A stretch of 64,000 nucleotides of DNA from Pilatotrama ljubarskyi (Eukaryota > Basidiomycota > Agaricomycetes > Polyporales > Polyporaceae), in assembly GCA_022385805.1 (NCBI GenBank), contig MU277716.1, positions 62,001 through 126,000 on the forward strand. Direction: 5' to 3'. The position numbers were made by a program, and so were the translations under genes. The notes under the pieces were generated by a model. That model ran no database searches and was not told the origin of the DNA. It was given only the letters and a program-made list of their open reading frames with translations. Shown here piece by piece: positions 1 through 10,721 of the stretch; position 1 is the stretch's first letter, and the number at the start of each line of letters is the position of its first letter.

Positions 1-705
1 CATGCTCTCTCCGGTCAAATATCCGCTAGTCTCAAGACGGTGAAGATCTTGAACCGTCAAAGCGCAGAAAAAGAATCAGCAGATCTGAATGAGTAGTTTA
101 CTGCCTCTACGACATGGCACGCGCCGTAAGACAACACGGGTTATCGCCCACTCGGCCTCTCCAGCGGCACTTCGAGCTCCTGCTACAAGGCCAATAACAT
201 TGTGGCCGTGGAAGACAACCTCGGAGCAAGCTCCACCTCGTAAGGAGCAACTGTCATAAGGTGTATATTCAACCAGTGCTGAGCGCATATTCATCAGGAA
301 CAACGCTGAGGTCGCGTGTCTGGTTTGTGTTTGGAACGGCTTGCGTAGCGCTCAGTGTACCATTGTGGTACAGCAGGCTGAGGCGCACCATTAGCCAGTT
401 GGTCCCTGAGGATAATCCGCAAGACGGGTCCGATAATGACCGCCGAGAGGTAGTAGGCTGCACTGCCGTCTGGCACTCGCACATGACTGACCATATTCAC
501 GGCCGATAGGGCCAACCTAGCGCGCTTCCGCTCAAAGCTGAGGTGGGTCTGCGAACTCTATGCTCCCTGTAGGTCGGTGATTCACACATTGCATACATAG
601 CAGGACCCCTCGAAGGCAGGCACACCCACGCCGGGCTTTACGTTATCCGCGTGTACTGACTCACAATGTCAATAGTTTGGCTGGCACGGCCTCTCTTTTC
701 TGCAG
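1..705. other. Upstream stretch without a clear gene
   Basis: No reading frame here looks like conserved coding sequence. It should hold the promoter and possibly one or more short 5' exons of the phospholipase gene, because the first recognisable coding block starts right after a TGCAG acceptor at 701-705. I could not pick the initiator exon with confidence. Confidence 0.5.
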
Positions 706-3681
706 TTCTCTGTGCCAGTGCAAGCTATCTCATCCTCATTGTCGACGTGGAGCTGGCCAACCTCACTCCCAACCCCCGACATCCGGTGGCCCGCCTCTTT
801 CTCGGTCGCCGACCTGCAGGAGCGTCTCTCGGCGCTTCTGCTCGAGCTCGGACTTGGCCCAGGCTCGCTGTACGACGAGATCGTCAACCGCCCTCCCGAC
901 CCAGTCATCCATCCTGAATGCGAGTGGGACGCAGAAGTCCGCCTCGGCGAGGACTTGTGCATTGCAGAGCGGGCGTTTCTCGGGGAGCGCAAGAGACGGA
1001 TGAGAACTGCCTTCGCAGAACTCATGGGTGTCCCGGAAAGCGAAGTAGACGAGCGTGACCTACCCATCGTTGCCATCGCTGGTTCTGGCGGAGGTTTGTT
1101 TCGTCATTCTGGTCGGGCATCTCGAGACTAACACGATGCTTCTGACCAGGTTATCGGGCAATGCTCAACACACTTGGATCTCTCACAGCGGCGAAGGCAT
1201 CAGGCGTGCTAGACTGCGTAACCTACACCGCAGGCGTGTCAGGTACTTTCGCTTCAGATCGAATCGATACTTCAGGTCCCAACCTTCGAGCGCTTTAGGT
1301 AGCTGCTGGGCCTTGGGAATTCTGTACTCGGGAGTAGCAGGCTCTCACAGGCCTGAGGACGCCGCGGCCCACGCTAAGGCGCGCATTCAACTCAGCTACC
1401 TGGATATGGAGACACTCGACGCTCTGGTTACTCCTCCTACGAACAAGGTAAGCATATCGTTACACATGACGCTTTGTGTATGCTGATGGTATACGTCGGC
1501 CCTTGGCAGTATCTCCTGGTGAGTCTTGTGTCCGATTGACTTATCTTGTTGACTGAGGCTTGCAAGTCCGGTATCCTCAGGAAAGCCGCTGGCCCCACAG
1601 GCACTGCATCGCTCGTGGACCTTTACGGCACATTGCTCTCCTCCAGGCTATACGTTCCTACCGACGTCACGCTACTCGACCCGCGGCATCTGTCCCTGCA
1701 TTTTTACCGCAGGAACCTTGACAATGGCGCTTTGCCCCTGCCCATTCTGAGCGCCATCCAGCACGGTACGCGCAACGCAGTCACTTTTGGACACTTGAGG
1801 GCGCGATTGACGCCATGCACTCAGTGACGCCGCCGGAGAAAGCTGAGGTGATCAAGGAAGTCGCGAACGAGAAGGCTCTGTCTGTCGATGGCAATCGCGC
1901 CGAGACTCTGGACAAGGAGCAACAATATCTCGAGCGGGAAATTAGGTGGTTATGGTACGAGTTCACGCCATATGAGGTTGGATGCGATGAGCTAGGTGGT
2001 ACGTGCTCTCGCGGGGAGGTCTACGCCAAGGCTTCTGTACTCAACATCAGCCACGGTGGTAAGCTTGGATCCCCTCGTGGTCGCTGGGAAGGCCATTCAA
2101 GAATGGGAGGAGTACCGAGCGTCGGGTAGGCTTTCTTTAGCTCCGTTCACTGTGAATATCCAGCTGACATTACTCAGCCGGAGCTCAGTTTCACCATACT
2201 GGCTGGGTAGGAACTGCAGAATACAGCTTCCTAATCCATGCTGACTGCTCTCTAGCATCTTTGGCTCCGCCTTCTGCGCCTCGCTCAAAGTGAGTGTGTC
2301 CGGGTGGTTGCGTTTCCTGTCCTCCTCCTGACGTCTGTCTAGCACTATTTCCGAGAAATTGAACCAGTACTGCAGCTCCTTCCAGTGCAGCTGTACAAGT
2401 GGCTGGAAGAGATTGTGACGGAGAACGAAGGCGATCTTGGACTCATCCATCCCGTCTTGCCGAACCAGGTGAGTCTTTCCCCTCGCACCATCGCGATGTA
2501 CGGTAACTCAACACTGGCAGCTCCCGAACTTCCTGAAGGGTCTCGAAGGGGAACTCCGCTACGGAAGTCCGCCAGATATCACCGACCACGATACCTTAGG
2601 TTTCATGGTGGGTTTCCCTCCCTGCCATGCGTTGATATATTGTTGACACGCATGCCGGAATCCTGCAGGATGCTGGAGGTGCGCTGCCTGGTATGACAGC
2701 CGCTGCCGAGCCCTACTGATACAGCTACAGCCGAGCTGAACATCCCTTACTACCCATTCCTTAGACGAAACGTAGACTGCATCATCGCTCTAGATGCCAG
2801 CGCCGACTCTCAGGTATTAGTCCATATGACATGCCTGCATTGATCACCACGGACTGATGGTGATCCTCCAGGACCTGTGGTTCAGCCGAGCGGAAGGTTC
2901 GTGTGCCTCTCCGTTGCCTTAGTATCCACCGCGCGCTGAAAATTCGCAGAGCTTGCAGCCAAACGCGGGTTGCAAACATGGCCGCGGGGCGCTACATGGC
3001 CCGCCCGTGTACGTCCAGGCGACGAAGGCGCCGCGGCAACATCCCGCGTTCCACCTTTTGAAGCGTCGTCCCCGGACACCGCCAATCTTAAGCTCGCGCA
3101 GACGCAAGAGTCCGCCCTAGCCAAGCAGACCGACAGGCAGGGGTCCACCGAGCGGCGAGACATGCCGAAGGGTACGTCTCAGTTCGTTTTTCTGTACCTC
3201 TTGCGCTGACGCGCAAAGTAGGGGAGTCGAAGCTGCCTTTGAAAGCGCAGTTCACCTCGTGCGAGGTCTGGATCGGTTCCTCTAAGTCCGCGGACGAAAG
3301 ATCCGCGCGACTGGACGACTTGGACGAAGCGGCCCTCCTGCAGCGCGATGGCATCGCCGTCGTATACATCCCGCTCATGCCAAACGAGCGCCGAGTCCCA
3401 GCGTTCGACCCGTTTTCGATCTCGACTTGGAGACGCGAAGTCGCCCCTGAAGAAAGCCAGAAGCTGCTCGACGTAGCCGAGGTGAGAGCTTGGGACACTT
3501 CAAGTGGAGTAGAGAGTCGGAGGAACTCACGAGAATGCAGGCTAACTTTGCCGACTCGCACGAGAAGATCATCCGACTCCTACGAGCGGTATGGACGCGG
3601 AAGAAGATTGAGAGGCAACAACGCCAATGGCGGGCCCACCTAGGTCACCTTCGCGCGCAGTTTGGGAATCACCTTCAGTGA
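706..3681 (+). CDS. Cytosolic phospholipase A2-like protein (PLA2_B / lysophospholipase catalytic domain), many exons, 5' end uncertain
   Basis: Putative lipid acyl-hydrolase of the cPLA2/PLA2_B family, which cleaves acyl chains from phospholipids or lysophospholipids with a Ser-Asp dyad. Joining exons gives the oxyanion-hole stretch AGSGGGYRAML (exon join near 1096/1160) and then the nucleophile elbow TAGVSGSCWALG (join near 1240/1302), with Ser in GVSGS. The catalytic Asp lies in MDAG and is coded by a 10-nt micro-exon at 2669-2678; it is followed by ELNIPYYPFLRR and IALDASAD. Further conserved blocks are SLVDLYGTLLSSRL, KLSFTILAGIFGSAFC-like sequence, and a basic C-terminal tail ending at 3681. 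There are about twelve short introns. The first coding exon seen starts at 706 after TGCAG; the true ATG must lie in an upstream exon I could not place. No signal peptide is visible, in line with an intracellular enzyme. Family assignment is firm; substrate is not known. Confidence 0.85.
2669..2678 (+). other. 10-nt micro-exon carrying the catalytic Asp of the cPLA2-like gene
   Basis: The sequence after a CTGCAG acceptor (ending 2668) is GATGCTGGAG, followed at once by a GTGCGC donor. The flanking introns are 2608-2668 (61 nt) and 2679-2730 (52 nt, with a CTACTGAT branch-like site and a CTACAG end). Spliced, it restores the frame as ...GFM-DAG-AELNIPYYP..., the cPLA2 active-site Asp block. 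Skipping it would remove the Asp and shift the frame. Confidence 0.8.
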
Positions 3682-3947
3682 TGCGTGAACAGAGGTTGAG
3701 AGAGCAGGCGAGATGAGAGCGAATAACGCATGCGGAGGATATATGTACAATGGTGCAGGATATGGGTGCGGCGATACACAACAAGGAGAGCGATGAGACT
3801 AGCGAGGAATACGGTGGGCGGACAGAGAACGGGAAATATAGCGATACAGATATACTACACTTGTGCTGCATCAATGTCCTTGCAGTATACGATGATGAGA
3901 TGGATGAAAACATCGGAGAAGGACGTCACGGAGGCGTCATCGGAGGT

Positions 3948-5672
3948 TTAGGAGTGAGGTGGGCAATTCTCGTCATTCGCATCCGCCTGCATACCAGGGC
4001 CGCCAGTGGGATAACACTGTCCAGGGGTGACGTATTCTTGCTTCCAGCCAAGCAAGTCGTAGGTTGTGGGCTGTTTTGGAGGCCACGCAGCGTTCGCAGA
4101 AGGGGCTTCTGCAAATGGCGGCCCAGCTGGGCCCGTGGGATGGGGATCAGATGCAGCCGTACAGTGCGTGCCATATCCAAGGACGGGACCATCTTGGTGG
4201 TGCAGCTGGCCGTCCAGCAGGTGGCCCGGAACCGGGCGAGGGGCGTGCAGGGGACGAGGATAAGCAACAGCGTGCTCCGTCTGCGCCCGACGGACCTGCG
4301 AGCCTTTGCGCCGCTCCGGCCCGATGGCGGAAGCGGGAGTAGGAACAGAGGCCACCAGAGGATTCTGCCCACGGGGATCTGTCAAGAAATCCGGGGTCCT
4401 GTAAGCCGTGCTCGGCCCTGGCTGGCCCCAAGCGCTACCCGGGCGAGAGCCGGAGGCACCACTGGCGGACACCAAGGTGATTGCGCGGGTGCAGTACCGC
4501 GCCGGCCCATGCTTCGAGAGGTACGAATCGTACCGCTTACAGACCCCGCAACGGCTGCATTTGACCCGACACGCCTCCAAGTGAAGGTCCTTGATGTGCC
4601 GCGCGAGCGACGAGCGCAGCATAGGCTTGGACTTGCATCCTAGCCATTGGCACGAGACCTTCTGCCCCTCGGTCTCCAGTTCCGTAATCTGGCCTCCGTG
4701 CTGGCCTTTCTCCATGCCGACGATATGCTTATGGAGGCCGATCGGTTTGACCGACGCTCCACACCCGTTCCACTGACAGATGATAGAGCCGGACTTGTCC
4801 CCCACCATAATGTCCTCATCATCCAGCTCTCTGTCTCGATTGGTGCGGTGAATAGATGATGCCAGCCCCCCAGCTGTGTGTGGTTGGAGTGATGCGCCGC
4901 CATTTGTCCAGTGGGCTGTAATGGGAGACGGAGGGATGAGGGTCGGCAAGGGGCGAGCCTCTGATGGTGTTGCGGAGAAGGCGGGGCACGGTGCGGGGAT
5001 AGCGGAGGGCGTTGGGGAATGGGAGGTGGGCGTCGCGGGGTAGAAGGAAGGCGACGCGGAGCATGCGGAAGGCGTTGGTGGGAAGGCGGAGACCGCTGAC
5101 GAGAGAGATGAAGGTGTTGGTGGGAAGGCGGAGACCGCTGACGAGAGAGATGAAGGCGTTGGTGGGAAGGCGGGGACCGCTGACGAGAGAGATGAAGACG
5201 AGCACATTGTCGGAGTGGAGGAGACAGATGTAATTCCACTCGGAGCATTCAGGGATGTCTGGTGCTCGAGTGGGAATGTGCTGGAGAACTCTCTGTTCGC
5301 AACCAAGGTTCATTAATTGTAAGCATGTAGGTGCATACTCGGACTTACGGTATCGTTTCGTCGTGAAATAACTCTAGCAGGAGGCGGAAGGCGGGCTCAC
5401 TTCCGCCCCCCTTATCGACACCCCAGAACATAGTGCACGCCATGAGGTGCGCGCGGGCTTCCAATCCACATCTCTGGAACTCAAGGTCGAAAGATGTAGA
5501 CGATTCATCAGCAAGTTGCTTGAGCTCCCTGATCTCGCTCAACGAGAGGTTGAATTCCGGGATTCTCCTGAGCTCGCTGAAGCGATACGAATGAGCATGC
5601 AGGAAGGCGAGTGAGATTGCACACGGACTCCTCTTACCCAATCCTTGCGCATGCTGCTGCCGTTTGCGCCAT
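3948..5672 (-). CDS. C2H2-like zinc-finger protein with Ser/Pro-rich tandem repeat, 3 exons, 535 aa
   Basis: Probable nuclear DNA-binding protein of unknown target. Three Cys/His clusters lie in the middle: CQWNGCGASVKPIGLHKHIV, CQWLGCKSKPMLRSSLARHI and CSRCGVCKRYDSYLSKH, spaced like degenerate C2H2 fingers. The N-terminal half is low-complexity Ser/Pro/Ala with a 14-residue repeat; the C-terminal third is Pro/Gly/Gln-rich. Exons are 5672-5638, 5576-5349 and 5292-3948, with introns of 61 and 56 nt (GTAAGA..TTCAG and GTAAGT..AACAG); both joins keep frame and sum to 1608 nt. The start was chosen because the frame further upstream has no ATG, while MAQTAAACARIG splices cleanly and a TATATAAG box lies at 5819-5826. 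I know no named orthologue. Confidence 0.7.
5068..5193 (-). repeat. Coding minisatellite, 3 units of 42 nt
   Basis: Three near-identical 42-nt units (5068-5109, 5110-5151, 5152-5193) differ at a few bases and code for three copies of the 14-residue unit SSLSSAVSAFPPTP, in frame, in the N-terminal region of the C2H2-like protein. A length that is a multiple of three lets the array expand or shrink without breaking the gene. Confidence 0.9.
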
Positions 5673-7581
5673 TTCAAGGCCTCGTGATACTGTAACCGCG
5701 GAGATGTGGAGAGTGGTGGAGGAGGAAGGAGCGCGGGAGGAGGGAGGAGAGTGCCGGGTTTCGCTGGGGTGGTGGTAGAGCTCAGAGTTGATTGCGAAAC
5801 CAACTTAGCCGCGAGCACTTATATAGGCGCTGCTTGTGGCTAAACTGTGGGTTGCGCGGACGCTTTCAGGAAATTGCACGCGCCAGCTACGCACCGTGAC
5901 CATTGTTCCTTTGTCTGCACACAGACTCGGCGTCAAAACTCGTCTCTCCGCTGCATGCAGGTGAACGTCACCACGCGCAAGTGACAAGTCAAGTTAGCAC
6001 GCCGGCGTTATAGCTCATGGCCAGGCGGCCTCAAATGCACTCTATCAAGGAAAAACCGTGTGTTTAGTGCAACCGTATGACCTCGAGATTTCTCCTGAAA
6101 GGCCGCCGCAGCACAGTTCAAGCCTTGCATATCTCGGCGCTACAATGATGTATCAGGCCTCGCTCATCAAGAGAGGATTGAAGGATCGTACCATGTTCAG
6201 GATGTTATGAGGAATGGCGGACGCTTCTTGCTCAAATAGCGTGCCAGGAGTGGTCCTGTAGGGGCTTCGTGTACATTTCGTGCATACATCGTTTATGCGT
6301 GCGAATCAGGAGATAGATTGTTGCTCATGTATTCCAACGTCGTAAGGTCAAACAATGTTGGCAGGAACTGCAGTTTCAGTTGGACGCCTGCGGGGTGGAG
6401 TACGCCATCCATCGGTGACGCTGCTTGCCTCTCGAGATGCCCAGTAGATCGTGTGATTCTATGCGATTGCAAGACTTCTTGACGGCTTCATGGAGCACAT
6501 TGTGGTATCATGCGCACCGTTGCAACACACCTAGGCATCCTCCTTTGTATCGACTGAGGATGAACGAATGCCTGTCTGTCCAATGAGATGAGATCGATCC
6601 GAACTCTGCGTCAGTGCAAGGCTCACCGATGCAGTGCAACCTGCCAAAGCTACCTTGGTTGTACTGAAATGAGACAGAGACTACCGTAATTGAGTATACC
6701 ACCTTGGAACCAACAGTGCTCTCAAAAGGCTAGTGGTTGCGGATCGGCAATAGTACTCCAGGACGAATAGTACTCAGGACGTGAATTGGGAAGTTGGCCG
6801 CCTGCAGGCGTTGGTATGCTTGGAAGATGGCGTAAAGTCTCAACGGCAGTCTGATGAGTCGCAGGATGAGTTTGGGATGAATAATTTGCTTCACGTTCAA
6901 GTTGATCTCGAATCGCTTCAGATTGTCTTCTCTGCCAGCTCATTCCTGTGACAGAGTCGTCACGCCGTTTCGTAGACAAGGATTGCCTTTCCTGGACAAG
7001 CGAAGCCTTCCGACTTTCTCGGAGCACGCTCGGAAGCGGTGGCGTGGTCACGGCACTACAGTTGGCACTACTGGCAGCGTCACTCGCTGCGCGCAGCAAC
7101 GGACGGTGACGCTGGGCTTTCTACAAGGTATGCGAGAGCCTGCATACGCTCCTTTTGGGCGCGAGCGCGACGTACGTGACCGTCTACCCAGGAAATGGCT
7201 AAGCGAGGTGGTGTTGGCGTTGGAAAACCCTCTTAAAGCAGGAGAGACCACGTAAACCACGGAGATTCCAAGAGTAACCGTGTAATGTCTAAGTATTATC
7301 TGCCATCCTATGGAACAGGTATTTCTATGGTCTACTGGTGGTACGTGAGGTGCGCATTGCATAGTGCTAATCACAGGGCTGTGATGAAAGGGACGTATTT
7401 GGGCATGAAGGATGAATGTCTATAATGATGATGATATACAGCATGATGAGGGGCGAAGATCTCGTTATGTGACCAAAGTCCGTACTGTGCAGAAACCAGC
7501 AGGATGTAGAAGAGCGCGGAAGGAGGAAGCGAATAAGTTATCTACAACTCGTGATGAACGTGAGCGCTCAGGGTGACGAGC
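5673..7581. other. Intergenic, 1.9 kb, no gene recognised
   Basis: It contains the 5' leader and TATA box of the C2H2-like gene and, at the right edge, the 3' flank of the MFS gene. Open frames in between (such as 6722-7099 minus) lack an ATG start, splice support or any recognisable family. Confidence 0.5.
5819..5826 (-). promoter_or_regulatory. TATA box of the C2H2-like gene
   Basis: TATATAAG read on the minus strand, about 150 nt before the chosen ATG at 5672. It supports the downstream start, since transcription would begin about 30 nt after it. Confidence 0.45.
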
Positions 7582-9519
7582 TTAAACCTTCTCAACGCCC
7601 TTGGTGGCGGCAGCCTCAGCGGCGGCAATCTCCTTGGCGATCACCAGATCCTGTAAAAAATGAATATATGCACACGAGAGGGAACTATGCGTCAGCTTAC
7701 CAGACAAGGGGAGAACTTTGACTTGGTCCGGACCCAAGCGCCATACTTATAAAACAGGAATGGACTCGGTCCAAGGAGGAGAGCACAGAAGCCGATGAGC
7801 GTGCAGGCCCAGTTGATACCGAGCCTATCGAACATCTGCACTGTAAAGAGAGGGAATGCCGCTCCAACGCAAGAACGGACGATCGCATTAGCGGAGAACG
7901 CGGATGCGCTGTACTGCAGGTACGTGTCGATGAGGTACGCCTACAACGTTGTCAGTATCACGGGATGGATGCACGATATTGTGCTACTCACAAGGAAAGA
8001 GTTGAAGATCAGCGCTACACTGGCACCGATGGGCACAGTAGCGATCGCAGGGACGATCCAATGGACGCTCGGGTACTGGCCCGTCCAGCCAAGCCAGAAG
8101 CAGCCGAGGACGAGCGTGGGCGCCCCGATCATGGCGCCAAGTAGACGTTCCTCGGGAGGAGGGAAACCGCGCCACTTGACGATTAGCTGCGGGTAGTGCT
8201 TGGACAGAGGAATCGTCATGTATGCGCCGATGGTCGTTCCGATACCGACGCCGATGAAGATGAGCCCGGACTCGCCGATATTGAAGCCACGCGTGCCCAC
8301 GAAGATGACAGGGAGCGCCTCAAATACTACGGCAACGTCAGCTACCGCGTAAGTACTAACGAGGGCGAACACTTACGCGCATACAGAATACCGTACACGA
8401 GAGAAAGATAGAGGGTGACAAGGATGAGGATGGGCTCCAGCATGAGCATCTTGATGGGCCGATAGACAGTGCGATGCACGATGCCCTTGAAGGACCAATC
8501 AGATCGTTCGTGCTCCGCATACAGGTCCGCGTTGTGCGCAGGATCCTTCTTGCGGAGCCGCTTGGCCTTCCTCTGCAGGATAACAGGCGCGTACGTCTCT
8601 GGGAGGAAGACGATGGCGAGCGCAGTGCAAACTCCAGCAAAGATCATCATGATCCAGAAAACCCATCGCCAGCCCAGAACGCTCATGGCCAAGCTGTAAG
8701 GCATTCATAAGCATACGTGTCTCAACAAGTATGGATAGCGGTGGACTCACAATCCCCCCGCGATGGGGCCGAGCACAGGCCCAACAAAAACGCCAGCCGA
8801 GAAGAGGGCAGTAGCGGTGCCACGAGTGATGGGATCCCAGATATCCACGATGACACCTCCACAGTTCGTCAGAGGTGCGCAAGCGAACACGCCGGTGAGG
8901 AAACGAGTGATAAGGAGTGTCGCTAGGTTGTGCGCTAGCGCCTGACCGAGGTGAAGCAGGACATAGGCGATGAGAGTGACGCGGAAGACAATCTGGCGAC
9001 CGAAGAGCTCGGAGCCGGGGCCCCACAGAAGAGGTCCGACTACGTAACCGCAAAGGAAAATGGATGTGACCAGGTAGCCGACCTCCCTGCTAGCGTGAAA
9101 CTCCTCCGCGATGTAAAGGCCGGCCGCGGAAGGGGCGGAGGACGCGAAAGTGCTGAGATGGCAGTGATGAGTGCATGTCCCAGTGCGTACTGTACGGAGA
9201 TGGTAACTCACACATTGACCGTCATGAGTAGGCATAGGACAGTGATAAACCACTTGCGAGCTCTGGACCAGTTCTGCGGATTCTCAGGATCGTCGGGGCC
9301 GTCCCAAGTGACCTTGTTGGGGTCTGCTTTCTGCTCCTCCTTTACGATGGGAATCTCGCCGCCCTCTTTTGGGAGTGGATCGAGAGGGTCGTCTCCGCCA
9401 TACTCTTCGGCGCGCAGCTCTTCGCGATGCAATTCTTCCTCGAGCTGAGGATTGGCGATCTGCATTCTTGGATCGCAGATGGTTTCGGTCGAGGAGCGGG
9501 GCGAGACAGAGCCTGACAT
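7582..9519 (-). CDS. MFS transporter, DHA1 drug/polyamine:H+ antiporter type, 6 exons, 556 aa
   Basis: Plasma-membrane major facilitator that likely exports drugs, polyamines or similar small molecules by proton antiport. The N-terminus is acidic and cytosolic and carries the DPENPQNWSRARKW signature that precedes TM1 in fungal DHA1 (TPO/FLR-type) carriers. Loop 2-3 has a motif A-like GPGSELFGRQ, and TM5 carries motif C as GVFVGPVLGPIAGG. Exons are 9519-9212, 9152-8751, 8693-8377, 8326-7992, 7940-7701 and 7650-7582 (1671 nt), with introns of 50-59 nt and consensus ends. A TATATAA box sits 67 nt upstream. No biosynthetic or resistance genes are adjacent, so the substrate cannot be inferred. 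Confidence 0.88.
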
Positions 9520-10721
9520 CGCGCAGAACAGTGCAATGGAGAGGGAGACCGGAATCCAGAGATTACGGCCATCTTCAGCCCGCTCTTATATACGGGACGG
9601 CCGCCCGGATCTTGTGCCGCATTTTGTGGGAGGCACAACTGTTGTCGCGCAACTAAACACGCCGTCGTCAGCTTGTACGGAGGTCGAGGCCAGGATGAGT
9701 AACAAAAACTGGGCACAACGGTAACGAACCGGTAAATGCTGAGCCGGGGGCCGCGGGTGAAGGTTATCAGCGAGATATCCTTCGGGATGGCTGCGGCAGC
9801 GAGCGGCAACAGCACAAGTTTGCCTGAAATGGATAGTGTTTTGATGACAAATCCTTCGGAAAACATGCATTCTCGAGACCGAGCCCGCTCCTCGGCCAAC
9901 GGTTGACTAAAACTCCTTCGTACCGGAGCCTCGGCGGTCCGACATTGCTGCGTCATCGTGAACCCAGCCGATGTGGAATTGCGGGCACGGAGATATGACA
10001 CCTCATCAGACGTGTCTCTACTGTGCTTCGCCCCTGAAGGCGGTGGTCTTTGTTGACTCTAGAAAATACTGTAACTAGAAGGGAATCATCTTCGTAGAAT
10101 CACCGCTTGTCACAATAAGGCTGCACAGTGCATGGACGATGAGATGAGTGAAAAGAGATATATCTGAGATCGGAAGAAAATCAGTTGTGTGAGATCGTCC
10201 GCTGGAAGCTTCTTGATCGTGGCACAGCCGCAGTCCCGATATGGATAACGGTACCCGTAAACGGGCATCAAGGTTCATCAAGCGCCGACGGGGTCCGCTC
10301 TGATCGGGTGGCCATTCACATATACACAGGACACTGACCTCAAAAACAGGTTGCATACCCGAAGTCATGCGGACATGGACAAGAGCTACAGGATTAAATA
10401 GAGTACGTGATACGTGCTGCGCTTGTATTGTGTTATGCGCGAACTCTACTTACCTGACAGCGTTTACATCAATTGCACGACCTGAAGGTGGAACGTTTGA
10501 AACAGCGGCGTGTGCCTGTAACAGAGTGCCAACTCAGAGACGCAAGTGCGGAAAATACATAGTAATGAATAGTGGGGTGTTCGGATGGTCAACGGGCGCC
10601 CACATGATACAACTCGCATGAGACGTCTTCAACCAGTACTTACGTCCGACGGCAGCTTGCTGGCGCTACGCGGCATCTGCCGGGGACCGACAGTGATATA
10701 TTTACAGCGCCCGGGCAAACC
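9520..10721. other. Intergenic, 1.2 kb
   Basis: It holds the MFS promoter with its TATA box near the left edge and the 3' flank of NDC1 at the right. I see no other gene, repeat or RNA. Confidence 0.5.
9586..9592 (-). promoter_or_regulatory. TATA box of the MFS gene
   Basis: TATATAA read on the minus strand (in GTATATAAG), 67 nt upstream of the ATG at 9519. Confidence 0.55.

Noticed and set aside
4640..5248. 202-aa minus-strand Arg/Pro/Ser-rich frame across the minisatellite
   Set aside because: Alternative frame of the C2H2-like exon; the chosen frame has the Cys/His clusters and clean splice joins on its 5' side.
6722..7099. 125-aa minus-strand frame in the 5.7-7.6 kb gap
   Set aside because: The first codon is TTG rather than ATG, the sequence is low complexity and no family is recognisable.
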